Positions 13,196-19,414 of a DNA stretch of 19,414 bases are shown in pieces. Position 1 is the first letter of the stretch; each line of letters begins with the position of its first letter. The notes under the pieces were generated by a model, which was not told where the DNA came from, did not search any database, and worked only from the letters and a program-made list of their open reading frames with translations. The translations under genes were made by a program, and so were the position numbers. Source of the stretch: an uncultured Lachnospiraceae bacterium (lineage in GTDB: Bacteria; Bacillota; Clostridia; Lachnospirales; Lachnospiraceae); NCBI GenBank assembly GCA_910585765.1, contig CAJUES010000062.1, forward strand, positions 349-19,762, in the 5' to 3' direction.

Positions 13196-13834
13196 ATGCA
13201 TATAGACACGAAAGATTTATTGAACAGTATCATGGAAAGCTTTGACAGGATCAGCTATGTGAAATCTTCCGATATACCGAATATCGATCTGTATATGGAT
13301 CAGGTGACGACGTTCATGGACAAAAATTTCCGCAAGACGACCAGATATCCTGGAGATGACAAGATCATGACAAAGACCATGATCAACAATTATGCGAAGA
13401 ATGATCTACTGCCGCCGCCGATCAGAAAGAAGTATTCGAGGGAGCACATCCTTGTCCTGATCTTTATATATTATTACAAGGGGATTTTGTCGATCAGCGA
13501 TATCCAGACATTGCTCGGACCGATCACGGAAAAGTTTTTTCACAATGATGAGGTGTTTGACATAAAGGCCATCTATGAAGAGATCTTTCAAGTGGGGTAC
13601 GATCAGATCGAGGCGCTCAAGCACCATGTTATGGCGGAGTATGACAGTGCAATGGGGACATTTGAGGACGCCCCGGAGGACAGCAGGGAATTCTTGAAGC
13701 TGTTTTCGTTTATCTGTTTTCTGAGTTTTGATGTGTATATGAAAAAGCAGCTGATCGAAAAACTGATCGATGAGATCAGGGAGGGCAGTTTTCGAAAATC
13801 GGATCAGAAGGCGGACAACAAGAAAAAAGAATAA
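13196..13834 (+). CDS. DUF1836 family protein, probable regulator
   Basis: A 212-residue DUF1836 protein. The family is common in Clostridia and Bacilli and resembles MerR-type DNA-binding proteins at its N-terminal half. Seen here are SSDIPNIDLYMDQVTTFMD (about 25-45), the RYPGDDKIMTKTMINNYAKNDLLPPP motif (about 50-75, similar to a winged-helix recognition segment), and KKYSREHILVLIFIYYYKGILSISDIQTLL. The C-terminus is strongly charged. ATG 13196 is preferred because MHIDTKDLL aligns with the usual family start; ribosome-binding sequences before it (AAGG, 3 bases away) and before ATG 13184 are both poorly spaced, so the start is uncertain. It diverges from yerC and has an inverted repeat inside its promoter, which hints at autoregulation. 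Confidence 0.82.
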   Translation: MHIDTKDLLNSIMESFDRISYVKSSDIPNIDLYMDQVTTFMDKNFRKTTRYPGDDKIMTKTMINNYAKNDLLPPPIRKKYSREHILVLIFIYYYKGILSISDIQTLLGPITEKFFHNDEVFDIKAIYEEIFQVGYDQIEALKHHVMAEYDSAMGTFEDAPEDSREFLKLFSFICFLSFDVYMKKQLIEKLIDEIREGSFRKSDQKADNKKKE

Positions 13835-13871
13835 ACTCGGACGAAAATGTGACGAAATTGAAGATAAAATC

Positions 13872-13900
13872 TTGAAATTGTCTGACAACAGTTCTATAAT
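13872..13900 (+). promoter_or_regulatory. Promoter of the small unknown gene, with palindrome in the spacer
   Basis: TTGAAA (13872-13877), 17 bases, then TATAAT (13895-13900). The first 11 bases of the spacer, 13878-13888, read TTGTCTGACAA, an exact palindrome about a central T. This is a good position for a repressor. Confidence 0.75.
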
Positions 13901-13928
13901 AGTAGGGTAGATGGAAAGGAGGTATTCT

Positions 13929-14306
13929 ATGGCTATATCAGCAATCGCAGGATTCTCGGGATTTGGCAGTTATCGGATTTCTTCCATAAACGGCAATCCC
14001 TACAGCCTGAACGCCGTGCAGAAGATCGGACAGGATAACGGACGTTCTGGAAAGCCGCTTGTGATCGCTTCCGAGAAGAAGGAAGACTTGTATGTCAAGG
14101 ATTACGGGGAGCTGGAGGAGCCCAGGAGCACGGCAAGCGGTGATTTTGCAGAGATGCTCGGCATACAGGAAAGCATGCTTTCCCAGAAGGGCGAGGACAG
14201 GCAGACGGATTATGCTTCTTATCTGAATGATACCATCGGAATGATGGGATTGCAGAACCGGCTGAGAGATCAGCTTAGCGGAGTGGGATTTACGCCGTTT
14301 TCATAA
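13929..14306 (+). CDS. Small protein of unknown function
   Basis: I do not recognise this 125-residue protein. ATG 13929 is well supported by AAAGGAGG (13916-13922) at 6 bases; an upstream in-frame ATG at 13911 overlaps that site. It starts with a short Ala/Gly/Ser-rich stretch (AISAIAGFSGFGSYRISSINGNP) followed by YSLNAVQKI, a Lys/Glu-rich middle, and a C-terminal helix (NDTIGMMGLQNRLRDQL). The N-terminus is too short and polar for a clear signal peptide. Its own promoter and a strong terminator show that it is a separate transcription unit. Similar short proteins with a Gly/Tyr/Ser N-terminus seem to occur in other Lachnospiraceae, but I cannot name a family. Confidence 0.75.
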   Translation: MAISAIAGFSGFGSYRISSINGNPYSLNAVQKIGQDNGRSGKPLVIASEKKEDLYVKDYGELEEPRSTASGDFAEMLGIQESMLSQKGEDRQTDYASYLNDTIGMMGLQNRLRDQLSGVGFTPFS

Positions 14307-14322
14307 AAATAAAAAAATCCTT

Positions 14323-14349
14323 AAAAAACACCCGATAAGGGTGTTTTTT
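14323..14349 (+). terminator. Terminator of the small unknown gene
   Basis: AAAAAACACCC (14323-14333) and GGGTGTTTTTT (14339-14349) form an 11-bp stem with a 5-base loop and a run of six T. A strong intrinsic terminator, also usable from the other strand. Confidence 0.92.
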
Positions 14350-14350
14350 G

Positions 14351-14379
14351 TTGCAAAATATGGAAAAATGTAGTATTAT
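14351..14379 (+). promoter_or_regulatory. Promoter of the L,D-transpeptidase gene
   Basis: TTGCAA (14351-14356), 17 bases, TATTAT (14374-14379). It starts two bases after the preceding terminator. Leader of about 70 bases. Confidence 0.72.
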
Positions 14380-14458
14380 GTCTAAATCTTGAGAAGGAAG
14401 TCTAGGTGTGTCTATAGACTCCGGGAGTTGATTGTTTAGAACTAGGAGGGAAATTTTT

Positions 14459-15340
14459 GTGAGGGGAAATTCTGGATTTTTTGGTGTCAGGAAAATTGTG
14501 GCGTTTTGTCTTGCGGTGTGTCTGTGCGTATTGTCTGGCGGCAGCCTTGCGGCAAACGCAAAGGAGTCAAAACCTGCGTACGTGATCATGGTAAACCGCG
14601 CAGCGAATTGCGTGACCGTATATGAAAAGGATGCGGGCGACGGGGAGCTGGTGCCGGTCAAGGCATTTGTCTGCTCCTGCGGGCGGGAAGGGCACGAGAC
14701 ACCGCTCGGGACATTCAAGACGAGCAATTATTACCAGTGGAGACTGATGGTGGATGGCTCCTACGGTCATTATGCAGTGCGGTTCAATAAGGGGATCATG
14801 TTTCACTCGATCCCATACTACACGAAGAATGCCGGAAATATGGAGTGGGAGCAGTTTAACCTGCTGGGGGAACCCGCTTCGCTTGGCTGCGTAAGGCTTA
14901 CCTGTGCGGATGCAAAGTGGATCTATGACAATTGTAAGGCGGGCACGGAGGTCATTGTGTACGATGATGCCGAGAATCCGGGACCGCTGGGCAAACCGGA
15001 GGAAGTGAAGCTCACGGCGGATAATCCTATGAAAAAGTGGGATCCCACCGACACGAGCAGTATGAATCCCTGGAACCAGGTGAGACCGACGCTGTATCTG
15101 ACGGGTGGAACCGGCGGGGATGAGACGCTGATGCTGCCGGTTGGCGCATCCCAGCATGACATCTACAATGCGATCGGGCTGATGGATGCGGCAAAGGGTG
15201 TCTATGGTTCCGGCGAGTATATCATCAACGTCTCTGGAAACTATGATCTAAGCCGGCAGGGGACATACAACATCTCTGTGCTTGGTGTCGGTGCGTTTGG
15301 CGTCAGGACAGAAAAAAATATGACATTGTGCGTCGGGTAA
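14459..15340 (+). CDS. Secreted L,D-transpeptidase (YkuD domain)
   Basis: A 293-residue exported protein. The start is GTG 14459 with AGGAGG at 14444-14449. A signal peptide is visible: basic N-region with FFGVRK, hydrophobic core IVAFCLAVCLCVLSG, and a likely cleavage after SLAANA. The YkuD domain (about 40-165) holds H116 in IMFHSIPYY and the catalytic C144 in SLGCVRL, the family's H...S-x-G-C-x-R signature. Such enzymes form 3-3 crosslinks in peptidoglycan or attach proteins. The C-terminal 95 residues include a Pro-rich linker (NPWNQVRPT) and an Ig-like beta domain with YNISVLGVGAFG near the end, perhaps for wall binding. The gene has its own promoter and converges with the lipoprotein gene. 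The function of the C-terminal domain is not recognised. Confidence 0.93.
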   Translation: MRGNSGFFGVRKIVAFCLAVCLCVLSGGSLAANAKESKPAYVIMVNRAANCVTVYEKDAGDGELVPVKAFVCSCGREGHETPLGTFKTSNYYQWRLMVDGSYGHYAVRFNKGIMFHSIPYYTKNAGNMEWEQFNLLGEPASLGCVRLTCADAKWIYDNCKAGTEVIVYDDAENPGPLGKPEEVKLTADNPMKKWDPTDTSSMNPWNQVRPTLYLTGGTGGDETLMLPVGASQHDIYNAIGLMDAAKGVYGSGEYIINVSGNYDLSRQGTYNISVLGVGAFGVRTEKNMTLCVG

Positions 15341-15377
15341 CGGATAAAAAGTATTCTATGAATTAGTGCAATAAACG

Positions 15378-15412
15378 GATCGAGCAGAGGAAGTGTCTTC
15401 CCCTGTTCGATC
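15378..15412. terminator. Stem-loop between convergent L,D-transpeptidase and lipoprotein genes
   Basis: Bases 15378-15393 and 15397-15412 pair over 16 positions with one G-U and one mismatch around a 3-base loop, ending at the stop codon of the minus-strand gene. The T tracts are weak on both sides, but the position between convergent genes suggests a shared terminator. Confidence 0.6.
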
Positions 15413-16455
15413 TATTTTGCCTGTTCCGCAAAGGTGTTTGTCACCAAATCTTTATATGGAACGTACTCCTCAAGCTCCCCGGCTTCCATGAGGATATTCT
15501 GCAGGAGTGTGAAGCTGTCCTCCGTGTAGACGAGATCTGCCTTCCACGTATCCTGTGCCTGATAGCGCGCCACGATCGTAGTGATCGTGTCAAGCTCTGT
15601 CTCGGGAAACTGTGGTTTGATAACAGATGCTATTTCTTTTGCTGAATGGTTTGATACATAGTTCATTCCCTTCTGGAGCGCCTTGGTAAAAGCAAGCAGT
15701 GTCTCGGGATTCTCCTCAATATAGCTTTTTCTCGCGCTGAACGCAGTGTAGGGCACATATCCCGAGTCGACGCCCAGGGAGGCGACAATGTAACCTTTCT
15801 GCTGGGTTTCGAGCGACGTGGCGTGCGGTTCAAACTCGACGGTGAAGTCGGCATATCCGGCATCACCTTCCTTGGCACCGGAGAAAGCGGCGGCGGTAGA
15901 TCCGAAATCAATACTTGTATCAATGGTCAGGTCTGTGTCGGGATCGATCTGATTCATCTTGAGAATGTACTCAAATACCATCTGCGGCATGCCGCCCTTG
16001 CGCCCGCCGAGAACGTAAGTACCTTTTATCATATTCCAGTTGAAGTTTTCGATGGGAGTCCTGCTCACGAGGAAATTTCCGGCGCGCTGGGTCAGCTGCG
16101 CAAAGTTCACCGCGTAGTCCTGGGCACCCTGCAGGTATGTATATACGGACGCTTCACTTCCCATAAAGCCGATGTCTGCCTCGCCTGTGAGCAGTGCCGT
16201 CATGGTCTTGTCTGCCCCATACCCGGTCACGAGTTCGAGGTCGATCCCCTCATCCGCAAAATATCCCTCCTCGATGGCAACATACATTGGCGCGTAGAAG
16301 ATGGAATGTGCGACTTCGTTCAGCGTTACTTTTTTGGCAGAGCTGTCGGATCTGGAGGAACCAGGTGTTTTTCCGCATCCGACGGCGAGCGTGGATAGGA
16401 GGAGCACGACCGTCAGAAGAACTGCGAGAGGTTTTATTTTTCTCAGATTTTTCAT
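15412..16455 (-). CDS. ABC transporter substrate-binding lipoprotein (NMT1/SsuA/ThiY-like)
   Basis: A 347-residue lipoprotein. ATG 16455 is preceded by GAGGA at 5 bases. The N-terminus is a lipoprotein signal (KNLRKIKP, hydrophobic core VLLTVVLLLS, then TLAVGC with C27; Ala at -3 is a weaker lipobox residue). The mature part fits the NMT1/SsuA fold: SIFYAPMYVAIEEGYFADEGIDLELV, then TGEADIGFMGSEASVY, FLVSR, and GGRKGGMPQMVFEYIL. These proteins deliver pyrimidine precursors of thiamine, sulfonates or similar compounds to an ABC importer. No permease or ATPase gene is next to it within the window, so the substrate cannot be set and the importer lies elsewhere. A possible promoter is TTCACT-18-TATGAT at 16483-16512 on the minus strand. 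Confidence 0.9.
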   Translation of the reverse strand: MKNLRKIKPLAVLLTVVLLLSTLAVGCGKTPGSSRSDSSAKKVTLNEVAHSIFYAPMYVAIEEGYFADEGIDLELVTGYGADKTMTALLTGEADIGFMGSEASVYTYLQGAQDYAVNFAQLTQRAGNFLVSRTPIENFNWNMIKGTYVLGGRKGGMPQMVFEYILKMNQIDPDTDLTIDTSIDFGSTAAAFSGAKEGDAGYADFTVEFEPHATSLETQQKGYIVASLGVDSGYVPYTAFSARKSYIEENPETLLAFTKALQKGMNYVSNHSAKEIASVIKPQFPETELDTITTIVARYQAQDTWKADLVYTEDSFTLLQNILMEAGELEEYVPYKDLVTNTFAEQAK

Positions 16456-16482
16456 AATCTTCCTCAAAATGATGTTTTGATT

Positions 16483-16512
16483 ATCATATGCGCCAGGTCA
16501 GGCAAAAGTGAA
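16483..16512 (-). promoter_or_regulatory. Possible promoter of the lipoprotein gene
   Basis: On the minus strand TTCACT (16507-16512), 18 bases, TATGAT (16483-16488). The -10 is good and the -35 only fair. The rest of the intergenic stretch up to the pcrA promoter shows no further signal that I recognise. Confidence 0.45.
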
Positions 16513-16629
16513 TGATAGTGGTGAAAACGTGAGGCAAAGTGTCGACATTTCATCGTTTTGCACAACTGTGCCAACGTTACGGAAAGTGGCTGCCCGAATA
16601 TGGAAAATCGTGTGAAACAGCGAAAAGAA

Positions 16630-16658
16630 TTGAAACAGTGATGCTTTAATGGTATAAT
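16630..16658 (+). promoter_or_regulatory. Promoter of pcrA
   Basis: TTGAAA (16630-16635), 17 bases, TATAAT (16653-16658) preceded by TGG (extended -10). Transcription should start near 16665, about 34 bases before the start codon. Confidence 0.8.
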
Positions 16659-16698
16659 AAATCAGTCAAATAATGGAAGAATAAAAGGAAAAAGGAAA

Positions 16699-19212
16699 AT
16701 GGGGCTTTATGATACATTGAACGAACAACAGAAAAAAGGTGTCTTCACCACGGAGGGACCAGTGCTGATCCTCGCAGGCGCGGGCAGCGGAAAGACGAGT
16801 GTGCTCACGAGACGCATCGCGTATCTGATCGAAAATATGGGGGTGAGTGCGTGGAGCATCCTGGCGATCACATTTACCAATAAGGCGGCGGGCGAGATGC
16901 GTGACAGGGTGGATGAAATCGTGGGGCACGGCGCAGAGAGCATCTGGATATCGACATTTCACTCGACCTGCGTGCGGATCCTCAGGAGACATATCGACCG
17001 GCTGGGGTTTGATTCCAACTTTACCATCTACGACATGGATGATGCCAAGAGTGTCATGAAGGATGTGTGCAAGCGGCTGGAGATCGACACAAAGCAGCTG
17101 AAGGAAAAGACGATCCTGGGTGCGATCTCTTCCGCGAAGGACAATCTCATCTCGACGACAGAATATGAGATGTCGGCGGCGGGCGACTTTTACAAAAAGA
17201 AGATATCGGCTGCGTATGCGGAGTATCAGCTCACGCTGAAAAAAAATAACGCACTTGATTTTGATGACCTGATCACGAAGACGGTGGAGCTCTTCAAAAG
17301 CTGCCCGGAGGTGCTCGAGAATTATCAGAAACGCTTTCAGTATATCATGGTTGACGAGTACCAGGACACGAACACAGCGCAGTTTGAGTTGATCAGGCTC
17401 CTGGCACAGCGCAGCAGAAATCTCTGTGTGGTGGGTGATGACGACCAGTCTATATATAAGTTTCGAGGGGCAAACATCAGAAATATCCTTGACTTTGAGC
17501 AGGTCTATCCTGAGGCGGCGGTGATCAAGCTGGAGCGGAATTACCGTTCCACCCAGAACATCCTCGATTCCGCGAATGCGGTGATCGCGAACAATACCAG
17601 AAGGAAGTCGAAGGCGCTCTGGACAGATAAGGGGGCGGGAAACCGTGTCCATTTCAGGGCATTTGACACCGCATATGAGGAAGCTGAATACATAGCAGGT
17701 GATATCAAACGAAAGAAGCGGGAACTTGTGGGCGACTACAGGGATTGCGCGGTGCTTTACAGGACAAATGCGCAGTCGCGCCTTCTCGAGGAGAGCTTCG
17801 TCGCGCTGAATATCCCCTACAATGTGGTGGGCGGTGTGAATTTCTATGCGAGGCGGGAGATCAAGGACATTCTGGCGTACTTAAAGACGATCGACAACGG
17901 CAGGGATGACCTGGCGGTGAAGCGTATCATCAACGTGCCAAAACGCGGGATCGGTGCGGCGAGCATCGCCAAAGTTCAGGACTACGCAGACCACATGGGA
18001 CTGAGTTTTTATGAGGCGCTGCAGCATGTGGATGAGATATCGACGCTGGGCAAAGGCAAGTCCACAGATAAACTCAGGGATTTTGCGACGATGATCCGGA
18101 TGTTCCGCACGAAGCTGCAAAACAGCTCTCTGGAAGATCTGATAACTGATGTTATAGAAACAACCGGCTATGTGAGGGAGCTCGAGGAGTCCGGCGAGGA
18201 GGATTCGGAGGACAGGGTGGAGAACATCGATGAGCTGATCACAAAAATGGTAAGCTTTGAGCTGGAGTGCGAAGAGCTTGGCGAGGAGGCTACGCTGTCT
18301 GCATTTCTTGAGGAGGTGGCGCTGGTGGCTGACATCGATAACGTCGACAAGGATGACAACCGTGTGTTATTGATGACGCTGCACAGTGCGAAAGGGCTTG
18401 AATTTTCCAGTGTGTATCTGTCAGGACTGGAAGATGGGATCTTCCCGGGATATGTGACGATCAACTCGGATAATCCCGAGGACATCGAGGAGGAGCGGCG
18501 TCTCGCCTATGTGGGGATCACGCGGGCGAAGGAGGATTTGACGATCACATACGCGAAGGCACGGATGATCAGGGGCGAGACACAGTACAATCCGATCAGC
18601 CGGTTTGTCAGGGAAATCCCGGATGCGCTCCTGGACAGCAAGATCCCTGGTGTCCGGCGATGGGAGACAGAGGAGTACGCGGATGATTCATGGGAGAAAA
18701 ACATCTTCAAAGCGAAGCCGTTCCAGGCAGGCGCAGCTGTCGCTACAGGAAACAGGGCACTAAATGATACCGTGTTTGACAAACCGCAGAACAACTGGGA
18801 GACAGCAGCTCAGATGATGGCATCTATGGGACAGCCTTCAAAGCCTGTTGCGGAAAAATCAGGGACGACAAGGCAGGCGGTGCCGCAGCGCACAACACAG
18901 CCGGCTGCAAAGAAGGATTTGTCCGAGATCCTGGCATCGCGCCCGAAGGCTGTCGCAAAGAAGAAAGAGACTCCGGCAAAAAACAAGCCATATATCGCAA
19001 AGTCCCTGGATGGACTCACGAAGGGAGCACCGCCGATATCGGCAGATGGTCCAGGATATGCGGCGGGCGACAGGGTATGCCATGTGAAGTACGGGGAAGG
19101 CACGGTGGTGGATATAGTGCGGGACACGAGAGACTTCAAGGTGACAGTGGCGTTTGACGAGTACGGCAATAAGATCATGTACGCGGCGTTTGCAAAGTTG
19201 AGAAAGGTGTAA
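16699..19212 (+). CDS. pcrA: ATP-dependent 3'-5' DNA helicase PcrA (UvrD/Rep family)
   Basis: An 837-residue SF1A helicase. Motifs in order: Q motif LNEQQ (7-11), Walker A AGAGSGKT (26-33), TFTNKAAGEM (Ia), TFHSTCVRIL (Ib), DEYQD (219-223, II), VGDDDQSIYKFRGA (III), ERNYRST (IV), LMTLHSAKGLEF (V) and RRLAYVGITRAKE (VI). A linker rich in Lys, Ala and Pro of about 100 residues separates the core from a C-terminal Tudor-like domain (about 785-837, AGDRVCHVKYGEGTVVDI ... NKIMYAAFAKLRKV), which in PcrA contacts RNA polymerase. The protein is longer than the usual PcrA of about 740 residues because of this linker. It acts in repair, restart and removal of proteins from DNA. AAAGGA lies just before ATG 16699. 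Confidence 0.96.
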   Translation: MGLYDTLNEQQKKGVFTTEGPVLILAGAGSGKTSVLTRRIAYLIENMGVSAWSILAITFTNKAAGEMRDRVDEIVGHGAESIWISTFHSTCVRILRRHIDRLGFDSNFTIYDMDDAKSVMKDVCKRLEIDTKQLKEKTILGAISSAKDNLISTTEYEMSAAGDFYKKKISAAYAEYQLTLKKNNALDFDDLITKTVELFKSCPEVLENYQKRFQYIMVDEYQDTNTAQFELIRLLAQRSRNLCVVGDDDQSIYKFRGANIRNILDFEQVYPEAAVIKLERNYRSTQNILDSANAVIANNTRRKSKALWTDKGAGNRVHFRAFDTAYEEAEYIAGDIKRKKRELVGDYRDCAVLYRTNAQSRLLEESFVALNIPYNVVGGVNFYARREIKDILAYLKTIDNGRDDLAVKRIINVPKRGIGAASIAKVQDYADHMGLSFYEALQHVDEISTLGKGKSTDKLRDFATMIRMFRTKLQNSSLEDLITDVIETTGYVRELEESGEEDSEDRVENIDELITKMVSFELECEELGEEATLSAFLEEVALVADIDNVDKDDNRVLLMTLHSAKGLEFSSVYLSGLEDGIFPGYVTINSDNPEDIEEERRLAYVGITRAKEDLTITYAKARMIRGETQYNPISRFVREIPDALLDSKIPGVRRWETEEYADDSWEKNIFKAKPFQAGAAVATGNRALNDTVFDKPQNNWETAAQMMASMGQPSKPVAEKSGTTRQAVPQRTTQPAAKKDLSEILASRPKAVAKKKETPAKNKPYIAKSLDGLTKGAPPISADGPGYAAGDRVCHVKYGEGTVVDIVRDTRDFKVTVAFDEYGNKIMYAAFAKLRKV

Positions 19213-19218
19213 AAAATT

Positions 19219-19360
19219 CGTGACAGTTCAGCCTTCGGACTGCTGTTACAAGCATCAAGCCATGCAAAAACTGCTTCGCGGTTGGATTGATGCATCTCAA
19301 CCACTATGCTTTCTCACGGACTTTGCGGCGGAGTGCGAAGTCCAGGGCTGAACTGTGACG
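19219..19360. repeat. 142-bp element with 15-bp terminal inverted repeats
   Basis: CGTGACAGTTCAGCC (19219-19233) is repeated inverted at 19346-19360 (GGCTGAACTGTGACG) with one mismatch. Inside lie further pairings, such as GGTTG with CAACC (about 19282-19302) and GACTT with AAGTC (about 19319-19342). It starts 6 bases after the pcrA stop. It contains no credible gene. The shape suggests a palindromic intergenic repeat or MITE; it could also act as the 3' end of the pcrA transcript. The last 54 bases of the window show nothing recognisable. Confidence 0.65.
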
Positions 19361-19414
19361 TTACTGTTCACTCGTCAATAAAAGTAGTGAAAAGCGTGCG
19401 CCAAAATGCTTGCA

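Overview
This window looks like a chromosomal segment from a low-to-mid GC Clostridia, most likely a Lachnospiraceae-type gut anaerobe. The evidence is the set of lineage-typical genes (YerC/TrpR-like regulator, DUF1836 regulator, a SpoIID-like/peptidoglycan-binding protein, a lysine riboswitch over dapA, a LytM-like membrane protein), strong AGGAGG ribosome-binding sites, and many promoters of the TTGNNN-17-TANNNT type. The genus cannot be fixed from sequence alone. The first 32 bases are Illumina adapter, so the left edge is a contig end and not genome sequence.

Bases 33 to about 3990 are the right-hand end of an integrated mobile element (prophage or ICE-like). It is visibly richer in A+T than the rest and carries an unknown protein, a D12-class DNA adenine methyltransferase with an altered DPPY motif (DWPY), a small unknown protein, and a large serine recombinase. 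The element sits inside a conserved coding gene on the minus strand. That gene is cut after the codon for the last Tyr of an NRVYTEWY motif, and the last nine or so residues and the stop of the recombinase are read from the antisense strand of the interrupted gene.

From 4000 to 8235 come housekeeping genes: typA/bipA (minus), an SSB-like protein with two OB folds, and a CobO/BtuR-like P-loop protein. From 8236 to 8849 there is a long regulatory region: a terminator, a perfect consensus promoter, a lysine riboswitch with antiterminator and terminator, and then a separate 17-bp hairpin of unknown role. It controls dapA-dapB followed by a eukaryotic-type (HIS6-like) HisA homologue, so a histidine-pathway-type isomerase appears to lie under lysine control.

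From 11376 to 16455 there are a cold shock gene, a membrane-anchored degenerate LytM protein, a yerC regulator divergent from a DUF1836 regulator with several inverted repeats between them, a small unknown protein with an operator-like palindrome in its promoter, a secreted L,D-transpeptidase and an orphan NMT1/SsuA-type lipoprotein. The window ends with pcrA and a 142-bp element with 15-bp terminal inverted repeats just after its stop codon. No rRNA, tRNA or CRISPR array is seen.
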